A DNA stretch of 64,000 nt from Bradysia coprophila (Eukaryota > Arthropoda > Insecta > Diptera > Sciaridae). Below the pieces are notes generated by a model. It was not told where the DNA came from, ran no database searches, and saw only the letters and a list, made by a program, of their open reading frames with translations. The stretch covers positions 310,001 through 374,000 of the forward strand of contig NW_023503464.1 of the NCBI RefSeq assembly GCF_014529535.1. Reading direction: 5' to 3'. Every line of letters begins with the position of its first letter. The first letter of the stretch is position 1. Made by a program: the position numbers and the translations under genes. Shown piece after piece: positions 52,954 through 63,810 of the stretch.

Positions 52954-55219
52954 CAAACAATGACATCACTAAGACCTCTCTTTCACTGCTTGTAAGTAGA
53001 GGTGAACTCGTAACTGAACTTCTTAGCAATATCGGCCGAAAAGGGACTTTCAAAGTCACAAAATTATACAGGACCCATGCTTGATGTTCGACTGCCAATA
53101 CGAGCCACAGCCAAGCGCTAATTCAGAAAAGACACTATGCAGATTTTATAAGTTCATTTTGATGATTATACAAGACGGATTTGTTTGACTATGACTTAAG
53201 CTATGGTAGATTGAGCTTAAGCGAATAGTTTTCACAGTGAGATATCAGATGCACTCAGAAACAGCTGTTATCGACAGTAGCTAATAACACAAGCGATGAC
53301 CTCCGGGAAATGTGCTCTTATACAGCAAAATGTTTGTTAAAACGAATGAAGTAAAAGACTGTAATCAAAGATCATTCGATATCGCTTCGAATAAATGAAC
53401 CAACAGATTTAACTGTATCGCAATTAGCGTTGCTGTTTCTCGATGGTTAGCCGTTTGAACTCTTTGCCTAGTATATTGATGGTCAATGTAATAATTTCAA
53501 TTACCTCATAAGTTGGCCTACAGTACAACCACTAACATTTTCTTTAAATCCAAATTAAAATTCTCTTTCCACTTGTATCGCTACCACAGCTATACACAGA
53601 TTTACTATAATTTAAAAACTTTGTAAGTGACTGAATGACTGAATAATAATTTAATCAATCGTAGAATTAGAATTTGTATAAGCAAAAGGCAACTTACTAT
53701 TTACAACAAAAAATAAAAAAAATTGACAAAGAACAAAAAGAACTATACGAAGAAATAATTGAATAAGAAAACAAAAAGCTTTTACCAATCCGTAATTGTA
53801 AGATACTTCGCTCCTCTCAAGAGAGAGCCTAGAACTATCTATACCACATATTATATGGAACATTTGTATTGAGTGACCCTAACCCTGTTGAGACCAACTC
53901 TAATCGAAAAGTCATTTGTAAATGATTCATTGTTTAGCAGTGTGAAGAAATAAATGTAAATATAAAATTCGGGCGTTTTTTCATTGTACAAACTCAGCAA
54001 CGAAATGGTGGCTCAATAATTTGAGAAGTATTTTTTGCTCACAAGAGTTTTCACACCTACTACTGCAAATCAGTGTTGGACTGCGCTAGTCTCGACCTAC
54101 TTTATGGCGTTCAAAGATAAAGTTGTTCCTTGCAAGTTCTCTAACATTTTTTCCTAAGCCACGGAGTCCGTGGCACGGACATCTAAAAATTCTTCTGTGA
54201 ACCAGGAGTTTCTGTCGACGTCTGAGGAGTTACCAAGAACAACTTTGCTTTTGAAAATCATAATAAATTAGCGCACGACTAGCGCAGCCCAACCCTGCTG
54301 CAAATCTTTTTGGAATCCACAACACTGTCCCACTAGTAACAATCATCCTTGTTTTAATGCTTTGGTGGTTGAACACGCCGATTTCGTTTCATATAGAAGT
54401 TGAGGCCATGTCGGATTTTACGTGTCGAAATTTTCGACTCGAAAGTAGTGCTTGAATTATGGAGAGTACCGTTTTTGAAGCATGTAGCATGCGAATGACT
54501 ATGACATTACTATAAGGTAAAAAGCTCAACGCGTCACTGGTTTTACCACATTTGGTTGACTCCATTCTCTATTTCATTGCTGGTAACTCACTTGTTTATC
54601 CTATAAGGATACTCGCCTAAAATCTATGACATTTTAAGCTGTTACAGGCGGCAGGCATATGATCAGTATTATTATTTGGTCTATTACTTCCATTGATCAA
54701 AGTATTTTCAACCTTTTGATTTCAAATCTTGTACTTCAATTTCTTTAACATGGATTTTACTAGATAAAAGGCCATATTACCCAGAGCTAGTCATTATCTT
54801 TGGCGTCGTTATCGATAACAGAAACAGATGAATGTGACAGGATGATAGTAGCAATTGCATTTGAACTAATTTCTGACGAAGTCTATTCGAAATCAGTGAT
54901 TCGAAAGGTCTTTGCCAGCAGACCTCAAAACTGGCCTCAGATAGTATCGAGTTTTTTAACCTCACTTTTTGGCCGCTAAATGTGAGCGATGCAGGTGATA
55001 GTGAGCTCGTTGAAAAGTTGAGGTCAAATACTTTCAGGTCATGGCAGGTTTGAGAACAACCATTGATATCTGTTAGAACAAAAAATGTACAACAAAATTT
55101 TCGAGATCTGTGTGAACCTAACATACTAGTTGTAACATACATTATCTAAGCTTTCCGTTAATACCTCATATGCAGTGCTGGTGACTGCTGGTGAATTTTA
55201 CGAGTAGCGGGTGTACTAA

Positions 55220-55301
55220 CATAAAAATCTGTTATGTGGTCATTCAATGATTTCCATTGGTCCGAAACAAACGAAATTGCTCGAGTTTTATCTACATCCA
55301 T
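55220..55301 (-). pseudogene. Relic first exon of a third choline-kinase-like gene
   Basis: Reading down from 55301, the frame gives MDVDKTRAISFVSDQWKSLN and then DHITDFYV. The intact neighbours begin MDIDKARALELAVSFVSDQW and KSLSEDEITVRIF. A four-residue deletion (LELA) and other changes have accumulated, and the exon-end AG|GT is lost. No second exon follows before 54700. The 5' flank (TCAATTGA just upstream of the ATG) also matches the intact copies. It is the remains of a tandem copy. Confidence 0.7.
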
Positions 55302-55828
55302 TTCAATTGATAAGTGATGTGCGAGCTGCTTAGTAAACAAAAAACATCAAGTCATGCACATAAACACTGCGCTTGAATTATAAATTCAATTGTTATGCTT
55401 TTGGCGTTATCGCCTTGGAAATTTTACATTAAAAATAGAACCTACTCTTTGCCGGCTTGTCGACAACACAACATTGAAATCAGTGAAGTACTTATTTCGC
55501 AATGGTAATTATGACATCATTAAGTGTAGATGTCGAATATTTCGATATGTATTAGGGTGGCCCAGAAAGGACTTCGTTTCACTTTCTTGTGTCCCCCTGT
55601 AGTGATTCGGAAAGCTCGTGAAGATTTAAAAAAATAAAAATAGCTATTGAAGCAAGGCATAAACAGTAGAAAAGTCGAGTCTGATCCGAGGCGAAGTCGA
55701 GTTTTATAATGAATTTTACATGCTTCTGAAGCTTACACCAATTTTCTGGTTTTATTTTCTGATGTGTAATAAGCTACTTTCGACTCTAGGGAAAACAAAA
55801 GCATGCAAAGATCTTTTGTAGGATTAAG

Positions 55829-55963
55829 TATGGTTTCCACTCATCAAAAATGACTCCGTGAGAGAGCCATGAGACGGCGAGCTGTCAAGTAAACAAAGCA
55901 AAAATTAAGAAAATTCAATTTTGTCTCTCATACGGAGTGCTTTTTTGGTAAGTGGAAATCAAG
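55829..55963. mobile_element. Short MITE with TTTCCACT ends
   Basis: GGTTTCCACTCATCAAAAAT...GACTCCGTGAGAGA is inverted as TCTCATACGGAGTGCTTTTT...AGTGGAAATC. A foldback of about 135 bp with a unique centre. Confidence 0.6.
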
Positions 55964-56162
55964 CATTAGCGCAAGATCTCGAAAGAAAGTCGTCACCCAA
56001 AGCAGACTTTAGAAAATCAGTAAAATCATTTTCGAAAAGAAATGCACCTAACCGAAATAATTGGTGAGTCAGAGACTTGTGGTTGATAGTGGAATTAGTA
56101 GAGGCTGTCCATAGCTACCGTCAAGTTCTTTCCGATTAAGAGTTATAAAATATGCGCTTCGT

Positions 56163-56303
56163 CGACGCACTTCAAGCATCAATGGTACTCCAAATACTGA
56201 ATTTGAGAGTGTCATGTAACTGTAAAACACTGCAAAAAACCATTCCATCAAAATAGTACTTTATTTGCTGTCGACTGGGATCATTTTTGCTTGGAGTGCG
56301 TTG
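56163..56303. mobile_element. MITE with CGACGCACTTCAAGC termini, copy 2
   Basis: CGACGCACTTCAAGCA and TGCTTGGAGTGCGTTG are inverted ends. The interior ATGTAACTGTAAAACACTGC and AAAAAACCATT matches 44662-44820. No gene lies here. Confidence 0.6.
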
Positions 56304-57443
56304 GCTACCTCCGTGAACTTTAAACACACCTTGACTGACAGTTCTCAGCACAATCAATTTCCTCACATTACGTATCTCAAGGGTTTTCAAATGGTATCAC
56401 ACTTGCAATGCCGCTATCCCGACATGCACGATTTGTTTTGCTAACATTTCCAACAACTCATTTCAAGTAACAGTGTCACACTTGCAAGTTTCAGTACCCT
56501 AGTTACAGTACGCAAATTTTCTTGCAAATTTGGACCACCCTAATGTATATATCGACACACAACAAACACTAAATTATATTATAGTAGAATTATACATAGT
56601 ACAGGAACCATCTAAAGCATGGGTGGTCCATCTGTTAACAACAGGTAGCATAGGCTATGTCAATGCGAAGAAGTCCAGACTATGGAACATATTGTAGAGG
56701 AATGTCGGATTCATCGTTTCCATGTCAATATTGAACACAGGGTACACAGTTAGACAGGGTAACTAAAAAAGACTATAGTCATCTAAGCGGATGTCATCTA
56801 TGAAGGATCCCTTATGTGTAAGAATATTTATTGAAGTGGTTATCGGAGATACTGGTCTTCATAAAAGTTTCTTGCGCTCGGAATGCAGATGCAGATGGGG
56901 ATGAATGTTTGAGACGAGGTTTGGGAGAACTTTACCAGTACCAGTACCACTTTTTGGAAAAAAGTATTTTCTTGAATCATTTCAATTTTTCTTAAATTTT
57001 CTCGCCTTTTTCCCGATTTTCCAAATAACATTTTTTCGGAAAATGCGAGGGAAAATGTGGAAAAGTTTGAAAACATTTTTCCAAAAATAGTATTGGACCC
57101 ATCTGTGGGACTCTACTACCTTTAATTCTGATGAGTGCACGGAGAGAGCACTCTGATTCACGGTCGAACACTTTTTTTTTATCGTCGAGCAATTAGAGAT
57201 TAGACCGTGTATGAAGAATTCGAGCGTTTTTTTTCGATAGACGATTACGAAATCATTTTGTTTGTTCGTTAGGTAACTTTTGTTTGATATTTTGAATGAC
57301 TTCTCATGTTAGTCTATTCTCCACGACGACGACGACGACAATAAAAAACTCGTTCCATTCAATGATTCTACATTTTTTGATGTAATAGTGAGTGTGTAAT
57401 AATTAAGTAAAACGCTCTGCTGTAACCATAAAATTGGCAGAAC

Positions 57444-57449
57444 TTTATT
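57444..57449 (-). terminator. Polyadenylation signal of choline-kinase-like gene A
   Basis: AATAAA on the minus strand, about 100 bp after the stop codon at 57547. A G/T-rich stretch on that strand is not obvious. Confidence 0.45.
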
Positions 57450-57546
57450 TTCAAACATTGAAACAACAATATTGTATTCCATTGCTTCCATCGTGTTCCC
57501 GGGACCGGGAAATTTATATTCCTGCAAGGATGTTTCGTTCTCGGTC

Positions 57547-58797
57547 TTAAATGACTTTGCTGTACCTCTCTATGAAATTCGCTTTGTGAGTGTCATACAT
57601 TTTGGCCATTACCGGAATAAATTTCTAAACGAAAAAATTTAAGAATTTTAATGTGGAATCAGAAACAGCTGCGTGCAGGTAAAACTTACAAGCCAGCTAC
57701 TAATCATCACATCTGGTTGTTGGTGGAAGAATTCACTGTTTGGCATCTTCTTGAAGAACCCCTTGAACAATTGGAGCGTATACATCACAAAGAAGTCCAC
57801 TTCCATCATCAAATGATCAACAGAGTCCAGCCCATTCGCGTCGAATTTAAAGTAATTTAATTTCTTCGTCTCATTCAAATACTCCGTCAAAATCATGCGA
57901 CGATACTTCTCGTCAGGCCATTCGCAAACTATATTAAAAGCACCGTCATCTGTCATTTCAAGTACTTTGCACACTAACAGTGCCCCCAAATCACAACCAC
58001 GGTAATCCGTGGCAGCTAGTTCATAGTCGATCAACATAACACGCTCATCGAATCGATCAGGTGTGTCTCGAACTAAAATGTTGTTCTTGTTGAGATCACC
58101 GTGACAGAGAACCAGCCGACCACTGACCTTCGACTCAAAGCTACGAAGAAAGGCATGCTCAGCAACGTAGTCATCATCAAGATACCGTAATTCATCTGGA
58201 TCGATGCCAACACGTTTTGCTAATTTCAGTGTATTGTCCTTGTTGTATTCGTCCTGATACATCACCGACATCAAGAGAATGTCGCGTTTTTGTTTAGGGA
58301 CAGGCAATTGGAGGGCATGGAAACGGGCAAGCTTACGCACCAATTCCAACGATATATTATCGTCAGTTAAATCAGCCTCGGTAAGACGATGTGATGGTAT
58401 AAATTCTTCGACTCGTCCTCCATCGAAAACTCCGAACAGTTTTGGCCCGAGACCTTGGATACCATTTGCGAAGAAAACGATGCCTTCACTTGTTTCGCAT
58501 TTACCAGCTTTGACGATGTCATCGTTTTCGATTAACTTGCCGCCGTAAAGTCTAACTAGGAATTTTTGGATCGGATTGGTGTTGGATGTTTCCGATACAT
58601 CTTCGACAATGTACAATCGGCCACTGTAACCACCGCTGACAATTAAATGTAGCGATAAAAATTGCGTCTTGATTTCTATATTAATCTGGTAAATACCTGA
58701 AAATTCTGACTGTAATTTCGTCTTCGCTCAATGATTTCCACTGATCGGAAACGAACGAAACTGCCAGTTCCAAAGCACGAGCTTTATCGATATCCAT
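57547..58797 (-). CDS. Choline/ethanolamine-kinase-like protein A
   Basis: Exons 58797-58697, 58635-57690 and 57624-57547 give 374 residues. The fold is the eukaryotic-like kinase of the choline/ethanolamine kinase family (ATP-dependent phosphorylation of choline or ethanolamine, first step of the Kennedy pathway); the true substrate is not shown. A glycine-rich turn (SGGYSGRLY) spans the first junction at 34-42, followed by FLVRLYGGK, GPKLFGVFDGGRVEEFIPSH, the Brenner-type catalytic motif LCHGDLNKNNILV (HGD at 212-214) and the metal-binding LIDYE (236-239) with YRGCDLG. Family members usually have HND rather than HGD and are near 450 residues, so this is a divergent, short form. The last exon encodes KFIPVMAKMYDTHKANFIER. 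Gene B, 3.8 kb away, has exon lengths identical to the base (101, 946, 78). Confidence 0.85.
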
Positions 58798-59354
58798 TTC
58801 AATTGATTGGAGGAAGGTATTCAATTAGACAACTAGAACTACGCTTCAATTCAATTCAACTTTTAAATTTGAACAAGCGATAAACACTTTCAATTCAGCA
58901 GAAATATTGAATTTAAATCTGGTCTTCACTAAGATACTGACGACAAAGTACTGAAGAAAAAAACTCTGTGGTCAAGCCAGTAGAGTCTATTTTACAATGA
59001 AATATTTCGACATCATAGATAGATGCTGAACCTCATCATATATGATCGTATACCTGCGTACCTGCCACATATCCATATATCCGCATACCAATTTATACTT
59101 ATTGCTACGTATGTACGTATGTACAAAGGCCACTTTGATTCGGGTTATTGTTATCATCGAGCTATTCGAGATAAAGATCGTGTGTGATGATGACTATGAG
59201 CTTTTTGCGTGATAAGAAATACCATGAAGTCATTGTAATTGTTGGATAAAGTTTGGTTTATCATTAAATGACTTTTCATGTTGCCATAATCAATTTTACA
59301 ATCTGTCCGTGTCATTAAATCAAACCAAATCCATGACATCATTCATCTAGGATA

Positions 59355-59410
59355 AATCTACAAGACGACTGATGTGTTCCACAACTGAACACATCAGTCG
59401 TCTAGTAGAT
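59355..59410. repeat. Short near-perfect palindrome
   Basis: AGACGACTGATGTGTTC (59363-59379) is exactly inverted at 59387-59403 around the 7-nt loop CACAACT. The pairing extends outward through AATCTAC/GTAGATT with one bulged base. The loop is too short for a typical microRNA precursor. Confidence 0.8.
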
Positions 59411-60059
59411 TCTAACTTTAATCGATCTCAATCCATTCTATTCACGTCATAAGTGCGCTTCAGAATTTCAATTTTCGATGAATCGATGGGTGAACCAGAA
59501 CCAATGAACAAAAAAAAAATTAACGCACTCTCTTATAAATAAAATTAAAGCGAGTTGACCAACCACAACGCTGCCTTTGATTCAGGGTAGAAAATTTGAA
59601 AAGTTGAAAATTTTGTGTTACGAAATCTGCCCTGTTGACTTGGGTTTGTAATTTCGCTGCCAATTCTGCCACCGATCCACTTTTGGAAGTTGATTGATTC
59701 AAATAAGATGGTGCAAGTGTGTCGGAAAATGTCGCATCGCAAACGAGCATTTGAGCACGACTCCATGGCACAAGGTTTACTCCGTCTAATCTCTTCCCAT
59801 GATCAATATTGACGACGACAGATTTTTAGTCGAATATTGGGGAAGGGTGCTCCGAATAAATTTAAAGGCTCGACAACAGCGCTTATACGTTCAAATCATG
59901 GTAAAAGCGCCAACGAAACCCTATAGACGAATCGAAAGTGAAAGTACAGCAATATGACAATCAAGAACTACTGGACATTGCAGGACATAATTAAAACGAA
60001 AGTGACTATTCGTACATTGTGCGTTCTTGTACAAATTTTATTAAAGAGGTGTCAGTACG

Positions 60060-60390
60060 AGGAATCTCGCACGCTGAACATTTTCACAGTGTGCGAGATT
60101 CACCTTTAGAGGGGAATCTCACACTGTGCGAAATTCCCCTCTAAAGGTGAATCTCGCACCAAAGCACCCCAGTTTGGGGAAGTGGTGTGCGAGTTTATGG
60201 AAGTAGTGTGCGAGTTCATGGATGTAGTGTGCAAGGTTACGGAAGTAGTGTGCGAACTTATGGAGTGTCGTGCGAGATCATGGAAGTGGTGTGCGAGTTT
60301 ATAGAAGTAGTGTGCGAGCTTATAGGAGTGGTGTGAGAGTTCATGGAAGTGGTGTGATGTCCCCGATGCGAGATTCTCCGATGTCGTTTT
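60060..60390. repeat. Hairpin plus GTGTGCGAG minisatellite
   Basis: A perfect 27-bp stem (60091-60117 with 60133-60159; contains GATTCACCTTTAGAGGGG) encloses the loop CTCACACTGTGCGAA. About ten units of GGAAGTAGTGTGCGAGTTTAT follow (60180-60355). Both outer edges carry GAATCTCGCAC / TGCGAGATTC, so hairpin and array probably form one element. Confidence 0.75.
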
Positions 60391-60469
60391 GTCGGAGACA
60401 GTTTTGGTTTAGAGATAAATGAAATAGGACAAATTCAATGCATGTATCAATATTGAAAGGGAAGAAATA

Positions 60470-61321
60470 AAAGCGATAAATCTAAAATAAGAATTGATCA
60501 CTTGAAAATAAAAATGATTGCAGGAAAATAAGAATGTGATCACAACCAGTTTTTCAAATATAACACTACGAAATAAGATTCTATCAACCTAAAATAAGAA
60601 GTGATCACAAGTAGTACCTACCACCCGCTAAATCAAATGTGATCACTAAAAATAAAGAATTTGATCACTAAAAATAAAGAATTTGATCACTAAAAGTAAA
60701 GAATTTGATCACTAAAAGTCCGAACGAATACACATAAAAAGCGTTTTAACACGCCGAGCGATCCGGCCCATTGCCCCGGAGCGAAGCGGAGGGCCGCAAT
60801 GCGAGCCGGGCGCCGGAACGGTGTTGGTAACTTAGGAGTTAATTTTTTTTCTCTCGCATCGTCTAATAATTAGTCTGTGTAATTCATTGCACATAAAAAG
60901 CGTTTTAACACGCCGAGCGATCCGGCCCATTGCCCCGTAGCGAAGCGGAGGGCCGCAATGCGAGCCGGGCGCCGGAACGGTGTTGGTAACTTAGGTGTTA
61001 ATTTTTTTTTCTCTTGCATCGTCTAATAATCAAACAGAATAATAGATAGCATATCCTTATTTCTTGCAATCAAATTTTTTATTTTGCACGATCATTTCTT
61101 TATTTTTTGTAATCAAATTCGTATAATTGTAGATCATTTCTTATTTCGAGTCGATCATATGTTAGTGGTAAAATTGCATATATTTAGTGATCAAATTCTT
61201 ATTTTTTGGTGATCAAATTCTATTTTTATTGCTATCATAAAAAAATTGTGATCATTTCTCTTTTTCTAGTGATCATTTCCTATTTTCTTGTGATCATTTC
61301 TTATTAAATAGCTATCACTTT
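60470..61321. mobile_element. Foldback-type element with tandem-repeat arms and GC-rich core
   Basis: The ends AAAGCGATAAATCTAAAATA and, inverted, AAAGTGATAGCTATTTAATA lead into arms made of tandem units around TGATCACTAAAAATAAAGAA (left) and GTGATCAAATTCTTATTTTT (right). Between the arms lie two copies of a GC-rich unit (60731-61030). Long inverted arms built from short tandem repeats are the architecture of Drosophila FB (foldback) elements; homology to FB is not implied. No clear target duplication and no open frame were seen. Confidence 0.65.
60731..61030. repeat. Tandem pair of 140-bp GC-rich units
   Basis: Units 60731-60870 and 60890-61030 differ at only a handful of positions and are separated by 20 bp. 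Each starts CACATAAAAAGCGTTTTAAC, passes through a core of roughly 75% G+C (GAGCGATCCGGCCCATTGCC...GCGAGCCGGGCGCCGG) and ends CGTCTAATAAT. The core contains partial inverted matches (CGGCCCATTGC with GCAATGCGAGCCGG). No open frame. The composition is unlike anything else in the window. Confidence 0.85.
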
Positions 61322-61600
61322 AATTACATGCCATATTGAAATCTATAATATAAAGTTTAATGTTTGTTTGTCTCTCTGCCCAGACAGAAAGTCCTAGAGA
61401 CTTGAAACTTGGCATTGGCATACCGACTAATGAGGAAAAGTTAGAAAGAAAGCGCGAATTTTTTTTTCACTTTTATGCGTTATTTGACCGGACATGTTAA
61501 ACTATTGACATCTCTCGAGTGTAACTCTGCATATTTTTAACATTCATTTGTGATATCGATAGAGCACGCCAATGTTGATGCCAATGAAAATTGGTGAGAT

Positions 61601-61785
61601 CAATACCCTCTCTAGCAACCAAACTCTTAGCTCTCTGTGTCAAATTCACACCTTATTTCTTTGTATTCTACAAAACCAATTCTACATTTTGAGTGACTAC
61701 GCTGTAATGTACATGTTAATTCCAAAGGATACTTGATTCTTTCACCACCTTAATAAAAGTAGTTTGGTTGCTAGAGAGGGTATTG
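61601..61785. mobile_element. hAT-like MITE with perfect 25-bp inverted repeats
   Basis: CAATACCCTCTCTAGCAACC plus AAACT (61601-61625) is exactly inverted at 61761-61785. GTGAGAT follows directly at 61786-61792 and precedes the left end at 61594-61600; counting the G shared with the terminus the repeat is 8 bp. The 185-bp element has no coding capacity. High arm identity suggests a fairly recent insertion. Confidence 0.78.
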
Positions 61786-62546
61786 GTGAGATATGATTTG
61801 ACATTGACTATTTTTGGTACATTCTCCCAAAAGTGTCCTAATATTCCTAATTTTTCTCACAACTTTTCGGAAAAACAGGGAAAATTTGGAGGAAACGTTG
61901 GAGAAAATTACTTAAAAATGAGTGAACATTGTCTAAAACTTCAGTTTTACAAAAAAAACACTATATGTATCTCAAGGGTGGGATAACGCACAACGCAATG
62001 ATTGACAGTGCTATGTTATTCACATATATTTTTTGTCGAAGTGTCCAGCGGTTGATGTATCTGAGGGCCCAAAATTTTCAGAAATAATTTGCTTAGTCAC
62101 GTGCTGTAACAATGTGCATAACAGAACATTGAGCCTTCTGAACCTCTTAGACCTTGATTAATTCCGTCACTAAGTAGTTTCGAAGCAAGCTTTTCCGAAA
62201 ACTATAGATCAATTGGTCAAATGAACATTATAGTTGGTCGTATTGATATCACAAGATCTCTTCCACTATACCATTGACGAGGCTTTGCAGTTTATTTCTG
62301 TGTCTTTCATTTTCCTGTTTCCATGATAGCCGGCATCGGTCAACTTACCTTCATCTTGTATAATTGTCGAGAATTTTTTTTTCGAATAACTTTCGTCGTA
62401 GACGAGCTGAAGTGGAAGTCTCTCGAAAATTATCGATCGTTAAGTCAACAGTTTTCTTAAGCATCTCATCAACAACTTTAATTGAACAGTATCTTCATAA
62501 CACAACCGAAAGTCAAATTTATATTGCTGGTGAATTCGATCTCGTC

Positions 62547-63810
62547 CTAAATGACTTTGCTGTACCTCTCTATGAAATTCGCTTTGTGAGTTCCATACAT
62601 TTTAGCGATCACCAAAATAAATTTCTAAACAAAAAATTTGAAAACAATTAGAAACGACACGCAAAAACCCGAACAGTTATGCTCAACTTACAAGCCAGCT
62701 CTTAATCATCACGTCTGGTTGTTGGTGGAACAATTCATTGTTTGGCATCTTCTTGGAGAACCCTTTGAACAATTGTAGCGTATACATCACAAAGAAGTCC
62801 ACTTCCAACATCAAATGATCAACAGAATCCAGCCCATTCGCGTCGAATTTAAAGTAATTCAATTTTTTCGTCTCATTCAAATACTCCGTCAAAATCATGC
62901 GACGATACTTCTCATCAGGCCATTCGCAGACTATGTGAAAAGCTCCGTCTTCTTTAATTTCAACCATTTTATATACTAAGAGTGCTCCCAAGTCACAGCC
63001 ACGGTAATCTGTACCCGCACCTTCATAGTCGATCAATATAACACGCTCATCGAATTGATCGGGTGTGTCTCGAACTAAAATATTGTTTTTGTTGAGATCT
63101 CCGTGACAAAGGACCTGCCGACCACCGACCTTTGACTCAAAACTACGAAGAAAATCGTTCTCAGACACACAATCCTCATCCAGACACAATAATTCATCTG
63201 GATCGATGCCGACGCGCTTCGCTAATTTCACTATATTCTCTTTGATGTATTCGCCTTGATAGCTTGCCGCCATCGAGAGTAGGTCTCGATTTTGCTTCGA
63301 CAATGGTAATTGAAGAGCATGGAAACGGGCAAGCTTACGCACCAATTCCAATGAGATATTGTCGTCAACTAGGTCAGCCTCGGTAAGTCGATGTGATGGT
63401 ATAAATTCTTCGACTCGTCCTCCATCGAAAACTCCGAACAGTTTTGGCCCGAGCCCTCGGATACCGTTTGCGTAGAACACAATGCCTTCACTTGCTTCGC
63501 ATTTGCCAGATTTGGCAATGTCATCCTTGTCGACTAATTTGCCTCCGTATAGTCTGACTAGGAACTTTTTGATCGGATTGGTGTTGGATGTTTCCGAAAT
63601 ATCTTCAACAGAGTACAATCGAGCACTGTAACCACCACTGACAATTGAAAGTTTGGATGTTCAGATGTAAATTTTCGCCTTTGAATTTTACGTTAAATCT
63701 GGCAGTTACCTAAATATGTTGACTGAAATGTCGTCTTCACTCAATGAATTCCACTGATCGGAAACAAATGAAACTGCCAACTCCAAGGCACGAGCTTTAT
63801 CGATATCCAT
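62547..63810 (-). CDS. Choline/ethanolamine-kinase-like protein B
   Basis: Exons 63810-63710, 63637-62692 and 62624-62547 give 374 residues with the architecture of gene A: SGGYSARLY glycine-rich turn, FLVRLYGGK, VEEFIPSHRLTEADL, LCHGDLNKNNILV and LIDYEGAGTDYRGCDLG. IDYEGAG is closer to the usual IDYEYAG of the family than gene A's IDYELAA. By eye the two proteins are about 85% identical and their introns are in the same places, so this is a fairly recent tandem duplication. Differences concentrate around residues 145-200 (helical insert before the catalytic loop), where substrate specificity may vary. Both catalytic acids are kept, so both copies look functional. The 5' end of the duplicated block reaches at least TCAATT upstream of the ATG. 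Confidence 0.85.

Larger units (their letters stand above)
48688..55219. other. Gene-free stretch with satellites
   Basis: No gene is supported in these 6.5 kb. 49980-50640 and 52000-52330 are very AT-rich with no frame. Minisatellites occur at 48955-49395 and 51675-51842, a CAGGGCC-led low-complexity block at 50796-51044, a TC microsatellite at 52908-52953, and copies of the GTTATCGACAG dispersed segment at about 53262-53360 and 54640-54830. Confidence 0.55.
55550..56543. mobile_element. Possible element with ATTAGGGTGGYCC termini
   Basis: ATTAGGGTGGCCC at 55551 is inverted at the far end as GGACCACCCTAAT (56531-56543), with GT immediately outside each. The enclosed 970 bp contains the two smaller elements at 55829 and 56163, so it could have grown by nested insertion. 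The terminal match is only 13 bp, hence moderate confidence. Confidence 0.4.
58798..62546. other. Spacer between the kinase paralogues
   Basis: No gene is supported. It holds a short palindrome (59355-59410), a hairpin and GTGCGAG minisatellite (60060-60390), a foldback-type element (60470-61321), a conserved-looking start of an unassigned repeat (61340-61450, GTTTGTTTGTCTCTCTGCCC...CTTGAAACTTGGCAT) and a hAT-like element (61601-61785). Confidence 0.55.

Noticed and set aside
54777..55142. 121-codon minus-strand frame near the kinase relic
   Set aside because: No kinase motif, no splice continuity with the relic exon, and it overlaps a dispersed repeat; a chance frame.
59355..59410. microRNA precursor
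   Set aside because: The 7-nt loop and 17-24 bp stem are too small for a normal insect pre-miRNA.
61340..61500. Helitron or LINE 5' end suggested by TCTATAATATAAAGTTTAATG
   Set aside because: Resembles widespread arthropod repeats starting near TATAATATAAA...TTTGTTTGTCT, but no second copy, terminal hairpin-CTRR or coding region was found in the window.
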